Part shown: in pieces, positions 1 through 36,300 of the stretch | Numbering within the stretch: the stretch's first letter is position 1 | Layout: every line of letters starts with the position of its first letter | Assembly (NCBI GenBank): GCA_037013685.1 | Contig: CM072893.1 | Location: 22,029,736 to 22,093,735, forward strand | Source: Acridotheres tristis | Taxonomy: Eukaryota > Chordata > Aves > Passeriformes > Sturnidae | Direction: 5' to 3' | DNA length: 64,000 bases | Translations under genes and position numbers: made by a program | The notes under the pieces: generated by a model | What the model was told of the DNA's origin: nothing | Seen by the model: the letters and a program-made list of their open reading frames with translations, nothing else | The model's database searches: none

Positions 1-3000
1 CACAGGGGCTTGTTTAACCTTCTTTGCAACAATATCACAGTCTTTAATCTGTTTATCCTCATAACCCTGCTATGAGGTGAAGGATAGTTATCCTCATTTC
101 AGAGGTAGGGAACCGAAGGGATTCTTTTCAAATGTAGATCAGCGTGTAATGATGCAGAGATAAAGATTTTAAAAACATGCCTGAGACAACAGGCGTATGG
201 TGTGTAACTGAGCTGTGTTTCTGCAAATCCCATTAAGTGCCTCAGCCTTTTTCAGCTGATGCTCTCTTGGGGCAGACCTGACACGGGAAAATGCCACGCA
301 GGCTCCAGCCTCCTGGTCCATGGGTGTGACGCAGGCAGGGCAGGGGGTGACAGAGCTGAGCTCACACTGCAGTTCAGTACCCTGAGTGTGCTCCGGGTGT
401 GTGGGGCTCCAGGCGCTCACACCTGAATTATACCAGTGAGTGCATAAGACCCTCGGCTGTGTTTGGGAATGAAACCTAAGGCCTGTTTGTACTGCAAATG
501 TGCAGATAAAAGTGTGAGGTAGGAAATACAAAGGGGTGCTCGTACAGCATCCCTCTGGCTGTGCAATGCAGCAGGGCCAAGATGCTGAATGAGGAGCAAG
601 CAGTGATAGCGAGCTCTTTGCTCTCACTGCTCGGCCAAATGATATGGACAGTAGATTTGGTTTAAAAGCCCGGGCTGTGGTTTCTGTGCAGTGATCCTGG
701 CAAGAGGAGCTCCTGGCTGCTGTGAGGGCCTCTCCCGGTGGGCTGGCCAGTGGGGCGGGGTGCAGGTCTCAGGGCTGCTCCTGGGCAATTGTTGCTGTGT
801 TTGTGGGAATGCGGCAGCTCGTGCAGTGAGGAGGTCAGTGCCTTTGTCTTGCTTCGGGGAGTTTATCTCTGCGGATCTTGCCTGCTTTCCTGGGTCAGGC
901 TTTACCTCCGCTGTTATCAGCAAATGCAGGAACAGCCCGCTCCAGAGCCGGGCTGCTTAGGAACCTCTCGACCCCCTTGCAGGGGGAGGCAGCACTTTCA
1001 CATCTCTCCCACGCTAATGGACACCCAGCAGGCCGGCGATGGGATGAGATGTGCCATGCCCTGCGGTTGCCGTTCCTCCTTCCCCACTTTGCCAGCGCCA
1101 TTGCCGTGCATCCCGGCGGGGTGGGATGCAGGCAGCAGTGAAGGAGAAGGGTGAAGGAGCTGGCAGAGCCCTGCCTGCTCTCACCTCCCGCTGGGCTCTT
1201 CACCACAAACACGGGACAAATCAGCAGTGGCAGCACTGATTCCCCCTTCTCCGCTGGCCTGCCCTGTCCCAGTGCACCCTCCCCTTCTCAGCAGCTCCGT
1301 CCGGACCCCTCCAGCTGTCTCCACAAACCCAAACCATTAGCATTTCCTGTTCAAACATTTCCAATAAATAAATGGAGACATCATGCCACAAGCCCGCAAG
1401 TGACCCAGAGGCGGGTCCAAGGCCGGGATGGACACGACCACCCAGCGCCCGACCCCCTGGCTGGGCGCCAGCCCTGCCTTTGTTTGAATTCCCGGGTGAG
1501 TAAGCGCTTGGCTGACGCCAGCTGAAATGCTGTAAGAAATTATTTTTGATATTAAATAAATTGTTTTCAGTAAATCTGCTCCTACACCAAGGTCCAGAAG
1601 CTACCCGCAGCACTGGGCTCCTTGCAAGAGAGCTGGACTCCCTTTTCTTGTCCTTGTCCTGGCTGTACTGGGGGACACCCTGTCCAGAGGGGTCCAGCTG
1701 GGCCCAGCTGTGCTGCAGTTGCCTCAGCCCCATGGGTACAGCTCCCACAGCTGTCCAGCAGCCTGGGTACACCGTGGCAGAGCAGCTCCCTGCAACACAC
1801 CCAGTGTCTCTGTCCCAACATTTGAAGTAGGCTCACTGGTGAGAGGGCACAAGCTTGGCCAGGAGGTTTCCTGCCTTTGGGAATGGCACCTATCTCTTCA
1901 TGCCAGATGTCCCAAAATGCATTTTCTTTGTTGTGCTGAAGTCCATGCCCTGACATAAAAGTGCCTGTCCTTTCCCCTACTGGTCTTCCACACCTTTAGG
2001 AAACCACCTTCAGTGCACCAGGGTACCAGGTGTCAGTGCCTGAGCAGGTCACAGTCCATGGGTCAGTTCCCTGACATCTGCCACCAGGTGCTGATGCAAA
2101 AGGAAAAATTAGGGGAAACTCCTGAGTGCCTGTGGGAACGAGTAGGCACAGAATAGGCAAGCCATGAGCGGTCCATAAGCCAAGCTAGGATTCCTGGGAC
2201 CCCAGAACTAATGAATTTTAGAGAAACAGCAAACCTCTGGCTGTGCCCAAGAAGCTGCAATAGCAAGAGAGGTTTGAGCCTGATTACATAGGTTCTCCTT
2301 TTTGGGGTGCACAGACTTTGTCCTTGCTACCTTGGGTTGCTCTCTGGCTTTGACGTGAAAGCAAAGATGAAGTTGAAGCTAACCAAGTTCTGTAACGGTA
2401 GCAATTAGGAAAATTACCAAAATACCGGGAACATAGCTTTCACTATTTTTTTTTAATGTATGTTTTGCTGAAGCCAAAACTTCCTGTAGGAACATGATGT
2501 TTAAAGGAAAAATTTTGTTGTTGAAATTTTCTGAAGCATTTGAATGGATTGAAATATTCTTTGAAAGAGAAGACAAATATTCTGCTCCAGCAGCATTCAT
2601 TCAGTGGGGTGCTATGCTCTGGCTTTATAAAACCTCGGAAATTGAAATGCAGTGAAGCCACATTTTAAATAAGTTGTTTTATGGAGAAATAATAAAATAT
2701 CTTCTGATTTTGATTTATTTCATGATAGAGCTTCTGCTTTGCTCAAGGGAATCTCCTGTTTCTCCCACCCACAGCAGGTGAGAGAGAAGGTGGGATGACA
2801 TGTCAGGGAGCAGGGTGCCACAGGCACAGTGCCCGAGCAGACAGCCTCTGAGCACCCAGGTGTTGATCCACGGTTCAGCAGACTGAGAACTGATGTTTTT
2901 GTGCCAGTGGGTGAGAGCCCTGGCACTCCCTCTGTGTGTGTGCAGGGGCTGGCGGGGCAGGAAGACAGGAGGTAGATGCTGCAAGGTAGCACGGCCGGGA

Positions 3001-6000
3001 GCTCAGACTCTGGGGCACCTGCAGGGCTGTGCAGGGCTCGTCCCGGGACCCAGGCTGCTGTCAGCGCCCCGGTGCAGCAGGGAGGCGGTGGCAGGGCCCT
3101 GTCCCACCCCCTGACGGTGCCCCCCGGCAGGACCTGCAGCCCCAGCTGCCACCAGGGCCCGATGCCATCAGCACTCGCAGGTGCTGACAGATGGACCCAT
3201 GGACCCAGCGAGGGGCTGGCGGGGGCCGGAAACTCCTGCTCCCTTTTTATCTGCCCCTCAGCCTGCTCTCTCATCTCCCCGTCATGCTCTGTGTCTCGCC
3301 TGGTATCTCACGCTCCTATTCCTGTGCCTTGCCGGCTGCTGGGGGCTGCCCAGCCTCACAGCACCCTGAAGCCAGGCACAGTGTGAGGTTCTATACCACC
3401 CTCCCCTAGCACCTGCTGGGCTTGGTACCTGCAAGCACCACAAGCTCTGAGTGAGGGAAGGCACCACAGATGCCCCCATCCCGTGTCTGCATGCTGAACA
3501 TCAGCCACAGCAGCAGGCAGGTGCCTGGGACACGGCTGCATGGCTGCTGTGCATTGCAGGCTAGAGTGGGAGGGAAGGATCAGGCCCAGCTCAGCATTAC
3601 TGTATGCTCTGAGGTCAAGGAGCCTTGCTGCTGTCTTCCTCAAATGTACTGCCTGTTCCTGGGCCAGGGTACAGTTAGGTACCAGCTCAAAACTAATCAT
3701 GAGCGTTTCACTTGGCTCTCATGACATCTCCAATCCCCACTGTTCCATTGCAAACCCACTGTCCCTGCTGGGCAGTGTGGCAGTGGAGGGGTCAGGATTC
3801 ACAGTTAATGTAGCTGCCCCTAAATGCACCGCCAGAGATCAGCTAATCTGATAATTACAGCAACAAAAGCCATTTAGACAAACCATGACCTGACCTTCAG
3901 AGCTTGGAATGAAAACATTTTACCCTCCTCTGTCTGGATCCTGCACTGAGAAAACATCTGTATTTGGAGGATGCTGGGAAAACAGCCCCCTGCACGGCAC
4001 CCGCTGGGGACAGCCTCAGCTCTGCTCCGTGCCACACACTGCTTGCACCCAGCCTCAGACTGGGATGGGCAGGCTGCTAAACCCTTGCTGTGATGCCAAG
4101 ATCGACAGTGTCCCAGTACTGGACAGGGCACTCTGGAGAGGATGAGGCAGAGGCCAGAGGGGTGCGAGGGTGACTGTTGCTAGAGGCAGTGAATGGGATG
4201 GGGTCAGTGGAGCTCACTCTCATGAAAAGGGCTCTTTTCCCAAGACCACGTGAGGCTCGATGGTGTGGGGAGGCCATCACCTGGTCCCCAGTGGTCCCTG
4301 TATCCCTGCAGCAGGCTGAGCTCTGCAGGAGCCAGGCTGGCTGCTGAGCCCCCTGCCTCTGGCTCCCAGGAGGAGCTGAGTGTGGGGGGCCTTGTCTGCA
4401 TGCAGCATGGCTGTATGTGCCCGGGGGCTTCTTCGCTCTGTGCAAGGTGTGCAAGCATTCCCACTGAGTGGCAGGTCATTGCTGGCTGTCAGTCCAAGGC
4501 AGGAGATGAAGGGAGGGATGCCTCAGGGCTGGCTCCCATGTTCCTCCTGCTTTTACATAAGTGTTGGTGGCACCCTTTGTGTAGGCTGAGGAGATGAAAG
4601 CTCAGGGCCAGAGGGATCTTGCTAACGCAAAGCCACCCAGCTCGGGGGCCCGACAGCCTGCTGCTTTGTCTCTTATTGTCTCATTCTTGCATCTCTTCCC
4701 AGCGGAGTCCCACTCCGTGCTGTCAAGGGCACGGGACACTGGCTGAGCCGGAGGCACCAAGCGCACTGGCAGGTAACTCCTGCTGGTGTTACCTGGTGTT
4801 CCTGCTGGTGCTGTCAGCGACCCCGGCCTCACAGACACAGGCGGCTGCACAGACGGTTTGCACCAGACTGGCAGCGCTGAGCTCACACTGCCCAGGAGCT
4901 CCTGAGGAAGGGGAACAAAATGGTGCTGATTTGGGGAAACTGCATTTTTTCCTGCAATGAGCACTGCTCAGCCTGCTCTGGCAGTCTCAGGCAGCAGCTT
5001 GGTGCAGCCAGCTTGGCAGGCAGCACCCCTGTGCCTTTGTGACTTCCCTGTTCTGCACTGGGAAAGCACTTGGCCATGTCCCCAAGTATCCCAGTGCTCT
5101 TTGGAAAGTGGTAGGATTAGAAACCAGTAAGTGCAGTGAGAGCCTGATAGTCTGGGGACTCCCTAGCACTTCTGTCTGCTCCAGAAATAGGATGCTTTAA
5201 GCAGCCTCTGTCTGTTTTTCCCATTGCAGCATTCCACTTGTGCAGTGCTTTACTCTTTGTGAGCAGAAGACATGACTCACCCTGCAGTGGGCTACCCCCA
5301 GATCCCTCTGATGCCCTTGTTTTCATCAGCTGCTTCCTTGCCCAGCACTGCAGTATCTCTCATTTAGCAGAATCCACTGATCTTGAGGAATCCGAGAGTT
5401 CCTCATCCAGGTGGCATTAGAATTAAGATTAGGGCTATAGTTAAGGGTAGAGTTAGGTTTAAGGATGGGGTTAGGGTTAAGGTTTGGATGCCCTGACAGC
5501 AGCTTGGCCAGGTCAGGTGTTTACAAAGATTCACAGCTATTGCAGAGAGCAGATCTGAAGCTCTACTGGGTTTTTTTCCATGCAGCTTTTTCTCAAGGTT
5601 TGAAAGAAATTTTGTCCATGTTGGACTAATAACGTCAAAAGGGGCCAAAGCTTTGGTCTAGGCTTGCTGTCTTGCTCCTCTGCCTTTCCCATTATTCTGT
5701 TTTCTCTGAAAGCTGGAGTGCTGGCACACTACTGTGCCGACAGACAGCTCTGCCTCTTCCCCACTCTCACGCTAAGCAAAAAGTACACTGGGCAGTTCTT
5801 CCAGGTGCTGCCCGGAGCCAGGGGAGGTGAGGACTGTGCCCCTGGGCTCCCTCCTGGGCAGCCGGGCTGTGGAGCCACCTTGGGCATGGGAGGGGGGCAA
5901 GGAGCCAAACTGGTTTTCAGAGGGATCTTGGCTGGGTTAACAAAGGGAGTGTTTTAACGCTGGTTGTCTGCAAAAGTATTTGAGGACAGCATGGCCTTTC

Positions 6001-6170
6001 CCGTCCTGTACCCCCCATGTTTTATGTCACGAAGGGAGGTATGTGTGGCGTGTGTCAATTTGTCGGGGCTGTTATTCCTTCCCGTTTGCCTCAAAGCCTT
6101 TCCCAGACGTAGCAGGGTTGCGGGTGGATTCTCAAAAACCACTCGACATAGGTGGCAGATTCCTAACGGA
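1..6170. other. Intergenic DNA upstream of GOT1
   Basis: I see no coding exon with homology or consistent splice phases on either strand. Open frames here are short, overlap on both strands and look like chance. The only distinctive structure is the telomere-like patch at 5418-5487, listed separately. In human the gene beyond the GOT1 5' end is NKX2-3, so regulatory DNA for either gene could lie here, but nothing in the sequence proves it. Confidence 0.6.
5418..5487. repeat. Degenerate interstitial telomere-like repeat (TTAGGG variants)
   Basis: About 70 bp are made of imperfect hexamer and heptamer units: TTAGGG, TTAAGGG, TTAGG and a perfect TTAGGGTTA, in the same orientation. The flanks lose the pattern abruptly. 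This resembles an old interstitial telomeric sequence rather than a functional telomere. A chance G-rich/A-rich microsatellite is the alternative. Confidence 0.6.
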
Positions 6171-6302
6171 GCCGGCCACGCACCAGGAGGCACCGACCCC
6201 TCTCCCCGGGAAGGAGTGGGGCCAGCCACGGGTGGGATGTTCGAGCAGCCCCAGGCTGGGCCGGGGCCGTGGGTGCCGCTTCCCGCAGGGGTTGCGGGAT
6301 GA

Positions 6303-6350
6303 GCGCGGGATCAACAGCGGACTCGGCAGCGGGATCGGCAGCGGGATGCG
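6303..6350. repeat. 12-bp tandem repeat in GOT1 CpG island
   Basis: Three adjacent 12-base units of the form CAGCGGGATCGG lie at 6315-6326, 6327-6338 and 6339-6350 with one or two changes each. A more diverged unit precedes them. It is a short GC-rich minisatellite. Confidence 0.75.
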
Positions 6351-6569
6351 CGGGCCGGCTCTGCCCCCTGCAGGCACCGCCCGGCACTGCCGCGCCCAGG
6401 AACCCCGGGGGTACCCCCGGAGGAGCCACAGAGGGCCAGGGACATCGTGGGAAAGCGCTGTGCCAGCGCGAAGGGCGTGGAGTTGGGCAGCGAGGCGCTG
6501 TGAGGAAGACCCCATGGATCAGTGCCATGTCCCGAGCTAAGCAGTGGTAGCGGAGACCCTCACAGGTGA

Positions 6570-10977
<4,408 letters not shown>

Positions 10978-11600
10978 AGCACATGAACAACCAAACTTAC
11001 ATGAAGTCACCAAAGCTATAGTGTGTAGTCCATGTCTTTCTCTGCTCATGGCTTGCCTTTTCCCACACCTCTTGGGGTTTAATAAAGATGGGAGCAGTAG
11101 CTCAATCAGGGATAATCGTCTTCTGACATTTTTTGAGTGGTCCTTGCAATATGGTAAGCCAATGCCCCCAGGAGGTGGGGGCAGCATGAGCCACCTTGAC
11201 TCTTGTTTCACAACAGCAGCCTAGTCTCCCGGCTCTTAGAGCTGCATCTTTAGCACGTCCAAATCAATTCCACATAACTGATCATTTTGATCATGGCAAA
11301 GTCTGGTGCTGGTGCAATGCACTGTGGGATAACAGCACAGTGGTTGGTATCTCACATAGAACTAAGGTCACTCAGTAGTATTTTGGAGAGGGGTAAAGCT
11401 GTTGCTAGCTTCCTCTCTCCACCCGTCCCACCCCTTCCCAATTTCTGAGCCTTATACGAGCAAATATTTGTAATTGTGATAATTGCTTCTTTGTGTTGCT
11501 GACATGAAATTAAATGAATGCTACCCTTGCCTTGTGTGATGTCATGTCTTCAGATCATATGAACCTCTCCCCAGGCTGAGATTAAAGCCTCAATATCCTG
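10978..11600 (+). other. GOT1: GOT1 3' untranslated region
   Basis: This noncoding DNA follows the GOT1 stop. It contains a canonical AATAAA at 11081-11086 and variant ATTAAA hexamers at 11509-11514 and 11581-11586. A short and a long transcript are therefore both possible. The end point is inferred. Confidence 0.6.
11081..11086 (+). promoter_or_regulatory. GOT1: Polyadenylation signal AATAAA of GOT1
   Basis: Canonical AATAAA 104 bases after the stop codon. A T-rich stretch and GAGTGGT follow about 45-60 bases downstream. This is the best candidate for the proximal poly(A) site. Confidence 0.65.
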
Positions 11601-12489
11601 GTTTGTCCACTGTACTCACTTTGTTTCAAGGCTGTCCCTTTCTCTCTCAGGGTATGTTGCATCTCTGATGATCACAGCCACCACTGAAGGGGGAGTCTTA
11701 CCAGGAGAGTGTTGTTGAGAGCTCCCTGTGACTACATGAAGCCAACCAGTTCTTCCTGTATTCATCTTGTGTTCTTTCTGCCCCGCTGCCCTGTGCTGCC
11801 CAGCTCATCCTGTCTGCCTATGTGTGGTTGCTTTCTGGATGGTGAAGTGTTTCCAGCCATTTGGCCATCCCCCCCTGTCCCAGGACTCCTGGGCTGCCCC
11901 TCGGGTGTCAAAAAGCAGAAATCTGTTCATCCTTTTCAGCAGGCCCCTGGTGAACCACCATCTACTTCCACTGGCTTCAGCGGGGCCTGCCAGCAACAGC
12001 CTGTGTTTCTGGCACTGAAAAAGAGCTGACACCATCTGTTTCTGCTCTGCAGTCACTGCAGATCTATTTGTGAGCTGACAGAGCAGCCTCTTGACAGGAT
12101 CTTGTGAAGAAAGGGGACAGCTCCTTTCCTTGTGTCAGGTAGCAGTAGTCACTGTTACCTTGATGGATTTGCTTGTGCTGCAGATTAGACAGAAAAGGCC
12201 GAAATGATGCCTTATTGCCTTGTTGTGTTTGTAGAGTGCATGGGGTCTCTTGTTCTTTTTGGGTTAGTATTTATATAAGAGAGTGGGCCAGAGGCAGCCT
12301 TTCCTCCTCTCTGTAGGTGGGGATGTTTTTCTCTTGGTGTCCATTCACAACAGGGATGGTGGGGAAGTGGTTAAAAGGTAATTTCTAGCGGTTATCTCAG
12401 GTGGGTTTAAGAAACCAATTCTGCTTTTGTTATTTATGATATTTGCTTACACTTCTGTCCTTACAGACCTCCTGGTGTGAAGGCTGGCG

Positions 12490-12960
12490 CACCCCTTGTG
12501 ATCTATATCAGTGTTTTGCTCGTCTTACCAGCCTTGTTTTTCTTAGCAAGTGACCTAAATTTCTCCTTTTCTGTGGTGTAAGCTCATTACCAATTATCCC
12601 ATTTACCATGGCAACAGAGAACAGATTATTCCTTTCCTCTGTACAACAGCTTTTTATGTATTTGAAAACTTCCTTTCTCCCCTTCACATCCTTCACCAGT
12701 TCAGATTAAGTGACTCTATTTCCTCAGCTTTTGGGTGGGTTGTTTTCCAGCCCTTGCTTTCCTCTGACCACTTTTCCATTGCTCTGTGTTTCCTTAGAAG
12801 GGCAGTGCCCAGACAGGGCTGCAGTTATTCCAGCTGAAGTTTTATCAGCATGGGTGGACTATGAGATTTCTTTCATTATCTGTCAGGCTGTACTCCAGCA
12901 CGTGTATCCCACTATTGTGTTTGCAATGACCTGATATTAACTCCTGTTTTTCCCCAGTCA
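12490..12960 (-). mobile_element. Old CR1-type LINE fragment (ORF2 C-terminal region)
   Basis: Read on the minus strand, the segment near 12696-12580 contains EVFKYIKS followed by EERNNLFS. This is the pattern near the end of CR1 ORF2 (FKYLKG...EGDxLFS). The adjacent 12800-12850 stretch resembles the preceding CR1 region that normally encodes RPHLEYC. Stops and indels break the frame, so it is an inactive relic. Only family-level assignment is possible by eye. Confidence 0.65.
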
Positions 12961-13217
12961 TTGTCTGCACTGCTGGGGCTTATCTCTCTGCTTGCCAAGT
13001 GCTCTCCTGGCAGCAGGAGTGACAGAGAGCCCAGCTTCATGGCGAGAAATTGGGCAGCACTTGCTGACCCGTTCTCTTGCTCCCTTCAGTGAGGCTGAGT
13101 CCTGCTCCTCCAGCCACCTCTGGCTCTAGGTTTGAGGGCAGCCTGTCCTGGTGGAGGGGTTGCATCTTTCCCTACACCCATGGACACAGAGAGGGCATCG
13201 CTCAGGGAAAAATCACT

Positions 13218-13223
13218 TTTAAT
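13218..13223 (-). promoter_or_regulatory. CNNM1: Candidate polyadenylation signal ATTAAA of CNNM1
   Basis: On the minus strand this reads ATTAAA, about 1.1 kb after the CNNM1 stop. A GT-rich stretch (CTCTGTGTCCATGGGTGTAG) follows 30-70 bases downstream. It is the most convincing hexamer I found between the stop and the CR1 fragment. Confidence 0.4.
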
Positions 13224-14359
13224 GTTGATATTCCCGTTGCGTTGAGCCTCTACAAAAACTACTGACTGGTCTGTCCCACCCCGAAGTCTTGGTGCGAGCC
13301 TCCCTCACAGCAGCAGGCATGTGTGGAGAGGAGGATGGTCCAATTTAGCATGGAGAGGCCTCCCCAGGGAGGGGGCTGCACTCGGGGGTGAGCGGGGCTC
13401 CTTGCCCTGTGCCAGGCAGGGCTTCGGGAGTGCTGGGCTGTGTCGATGGTCAGCGTGAGCGAGGTGCTGCAAGCGGGCATGTCACACAGATGTGTGCTGG
13501 GGCCCTGAGCTGCGCGTGGCACCCCCAAATTGCACATTCTCCTCACGGTGGAGACCACATCTTGCAGCAACCAGCACTGCGGGGCTCCGGGCTTCGCTGG
13601 GATGGGGATGGTAGATGATGTTAAAGGGCAGTTCTGGGTCGGGCTGCCCCTCCCTGCACTGCTTGCAGGGATGCCGTGACAGACACTTTTTCACCTTTCC
13701 TTTTTCCACCTCTTCCTTGAGACCAGATGCTACCAGGGAGCGGCTGGGCAAGGGCCCTGGCACTCCAGCTAGCTGGTGCAGGCTGCCTGGGTGTTTCAGC
13801 CCTGCCGGGGGCTCATCCTTTCTCGCCTGGGGATGGGGCTCTGCACAAGTCCTGCAGGGAGGGGCGGCACAAGCGGGTGGACAGGCAGCGAGCGAGTGCA
13901 GACCTCCTGCTGCTGGACACGAGCCTCATGGCAGGAGACCCCCATGCTGCAGACCTGGAAAACACAAACACAGCCTGGTGGAGGTGGCCAGAGCTTGCCC
14001 TGCCCGACCTGCTGCTGCTTAAGCCTGCAGCACCTTTGCTAGGCAGGCTCAGGGGTACACTGATGCAGACACAGGTTTCTAGTGAAAACATGAGCCAAGG
14101 TCTCACTTCAGTTTCTGACATCCAGTCTGCTGTTGAGAGCAGACCCTACTCCATATTCCTTTAACCTGCTCCAGCCCCCACCAGCGCACCTGCATGGGCT
14201 CCAAACCACCCCATTTGGCTTTGTCGCTTGAAACTTGATTTTACACTCTTTAAAATGAGTGACCTCCCACTTGCTGGGGAAGGAATGTTGCACCAAGAGG
14301 CAGGTTCCTACCTCCAGTCTGCATGGGCCTCCAGCACTGTGCTCTGGCCACGCTGCTGC

Positions 14360-33080
<18,721 letters not shown>

Positions 33081-33293
33081 CAGGTACCCGCGGCCGCGCT
33101 GGCTGCCGATGTCAGCCCAGGGACACTGCCTGCGGGCTGCGCCTCTCCTGCACTGTGCGGTTTGCTGAGGGGCTTCTGCCAGCAGTTTCTGGAGCTGGAA
33201 TTCGCATTCAGCCTCCCTCTGTTATCTGTCCAGGCCCTACTCTTCAGCTTTTCAGTTCAAATTATTTCCCTTCTTTCCGTGGGAGTGGTTTGA

Positions 33294-33312
33294 TTGTTTG
33301 TTTGTTTGTTTG
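33294..33312. repeat. (TTTG)n microsatellite
   Basis: Four to five copies of TTTG on the plus strand. Confidence 0.85.
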
Positions 33313-36300
33313 GGCTTTTCTTTTTAATGGAGGCTTTTTTAAGTCGTTAGATTTGCAGTCTTTCTAGGGAACAAATGCACGACACTGTAACTACATTTAT
33401 TCTCATGTCTAGACCTGATGGGGAATGTTGCTAGGGTTTATCAGCTTCAGAAGTATGTGCTCAAGAATGCACTTAGGGACTCTCTAAACTTTTGTGTCCT
33501 CCCTGGACAACATTCACGACAAACTTGAAACGAGGCTGGGGAGCTGGAAAGCACTTGCTTACAACTGCAACAGGCTCAGGAAGCTAGAAAATGTCATGGA
33601 GGTAAAGGAACTGCCTGAAAAATTCTGATTATTCACTCGTTATTGTTCCTATGAAAATAGGTCACTTTCTGTGTCAGTATGTCAGCAGGCAGACAGGCAT
33701 GAAAGCTACCAGGGGGATCTGTGCTCCTTTCTGTGTTACGAGACACTCTTCTCTCTCTCTGGGAGAGGCAGCTATTTTTTTTTTTTTTTTCCCCAAATGC
33801 GATAAATTCACTGAGTGTTCACGGGGCTGTGTGCTGCTTCACAAGCTCTTGCTGATCTTCCACTTTCTCTCTCCCCTTTAGTACCGCTGGGGAAATATTA
33901 CCTGATGCTCTACCTGGACATGATTGATGAAGGAGCCAGCTGATAAGCTACTTGTGTAGACCTTGCCCCAGGTTATGCTACCTGAGGGACAGATCTCACA
34001 AGCTGCCCTAAAACAGTACCCAGAACGACTCGGGACCAGCACAGCCTGCTTCTGCCTTCCTGTCTGCAAGGTGAGGGGGATGAGTACATGCCTGCTCCTT
34101 CCTTATTACGACCTTGTGGGAACTACTGTCTGACATCACCCGATATTTTAGCAAGGGAAGGCTGTCATCAGCCCTGAATTTCTCGCAGGCTTCTTGGTGT
34201 GAGACTATTGTGAAGACGGTTTGATTTTCTGCATCGCTGCCATAGCTTTTTGTATTTCTATTTGGGAGCTGTGTACCCATGCCAGTAGTTACTCATGTTT
34301 TTTAACTTGCAAGTTAGATTCCTGAAAGGTTTTCTAGTGATAAGTTTCTCAGCATAAGAACTGAAGACTGTCAATTACAGACGTGCTCTTTTTAGTTAAT
34401 TAAGTATTTGGAAAATATTCTTGTCCACAGTACCCTTATCACTAGAAATCCCTGGACAGCGGCTTGGAAACCACTGGTCTAGCCTGGAACACGTGGGAAA
34501 AAAACATGGCACTGCTGGAGAAGGAACCACAAGGTGGCAATCTCTCGCCGCACTTCTACTGGCAAAATAAAGATCTGGCCAAAAAAAATCGCGGACAGTA
34601 ACTGTGTAAAGCTGCAGAGGCAGTTAGTCACATCTTGTATCTTCCAGAGTCACAGCAGCGTTCGTTTTAATGCTGGATTTTCTTTTCTGAACGCTTTTCC
34701 CTTTAGTATGAGAATCTCAGTCTTGAGAAGCTGGCACTGTAGGCTACTCTTTGCTGTCTTTTCCATCCTTTGCCCTCAAATAGGCAGCAGATGTTGCTTG
34801 TTAGATTGCTAACTACCGGTGCTGCTTGCTGTGCCTGCAGGCAAAGCTACTGTGTGCCTGGAGAGAAAGTTTCCTCCTGCTCTGGAGGCACTGTCTGGCT
34901 CAGGGCATTGCTAACCTCATGTTATACTGATGTACAATATAATGGTTGCATCAGCACCCTGCTTCATGTGCTGACATGCCTCAATGGGAGCAAAATCACC
35001 TGGATGTTAGGACTAGGCAGTGACCTGCAGGTTGAGAGTGTATTTGGTCTTGAGGGGACTGCAAAGCCATGGTGACAGTGGCTCCACTCAGAAGAAGATG
35101 TGGCCAGAGGGTGTAAAAACTCAGAAGAGAAATAATGCTCAGTTTAAGGTAGAGCCTCTCTGGTCCTGCAGTATCAAACACCATCTGTTGCTATGAGCTC
35201 CACCTCGATCAGGACATAGTTGTGTTCTTGCCAGATGTTAGCTTACATGTGCTACATGTAAAAGTAAACTGGTGTGAAAGCTGTGGTCAGATGTGCTTTC
35301 AGTAGGATTTGCCCTGCATAAGTGACGACGTGCTAGCCAGCCTCTTGCTGAGAGGATGCACTCCAGAAGTTGCAGGTGTGTGGTTGGAGTATGTTCAATG
35401 AGTCAAGATAGGAAATATCTTCCAAAGCTCCAAATAAGACAAAACAAACTCAGCTTTAGCACATGCTCAATTGATTGAGTCTTTGGCAAAGTATGACATG
35501 AATTTGCAGTGTTCTCACTGAGGCCTGTCCTGGCTGTATCCTGCCTGCTGAGTCCTTCAGCAAGCACAGCATAGCTGTTCTTCTCTTACGCTGAACTTCT
35601 TTTACCTGTCCCTAACTCTTCAATTAGGAATGACAACCCGATTCCCACTCACCAGCACTGCTCAGGTTCTGCTGTACACTGTATCTGCCACCACTGGGGT
35701 CCCTCTGCAGCTTGTGTCACAGCCTGCAATATCCACAAACCTGCCAGTGGTAACTTCTCTAGTCACCGCTGTCCTCTTCCACCTCTGGCTGCTCAGGTCC
35801 AGACAGGACCTGGAGGAATGGGAAGCATGGACATGGGGAGTTTCCTAAAGTCTCTTTACATCACCTTGACTCCAAGGTCTGAATTCAGAGTCTGGGAGGC
35901 TGTGGGTTGCAATTCACTTCCTTCCTGGTTGATGGGAGCCCAGGGGCTCTGCTGTCCGCTGGTCCTCTAGAAAAGGGCCAGGAGCCACCAGGGACTCCTA
36001 GTGGGGATAGAAATGTTAGCAATCCAAATCATGATGGGAAACAGAAGGAGGAAAAAAAAAAAAAATACAGATTTTCTTTTTTTTCTCCTCAGAATGCGGG
36101 AGGAAATTTAGCAAGGGCAAGGCTGGCTTCTCCTGGAACATATGTGCAATCTGATTGTCACTAATGCTCTATAGCCAGCTTAGAGAAGATATTTACCCTA
36201 AGTAAGTGAAATAAGCACTGTGATGTGGGATATATGATAACTTCAGAAGCAGAAGGAATAAGACCCCAGGCAAGACAGCTTCAAACAGTGTCTTTTTTTT

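Larger units (their letters stand above)
11601..14359. other. Convergent intergenic space between GOT1 and CNNM1, including the CNNM1 3' UTR
   Basis: No coding exon is visible. The right part, from about 13200 to 14359, is expected to be CNNM1 3' UTR. A worn CR1 fragment occupies about 12490-12960. The rest is unique-looking sequence with no recognisable element. Confidence 0.6.

Noticed and set aside
13388..14164. Several plus-strand open frames of 76-145 codons between GOT1 and CNNM1.
   Set aside because: They overlap each other in different frames, show no family resemblance and lie in the expected CNNM1 3' UTR on the opposite strand.
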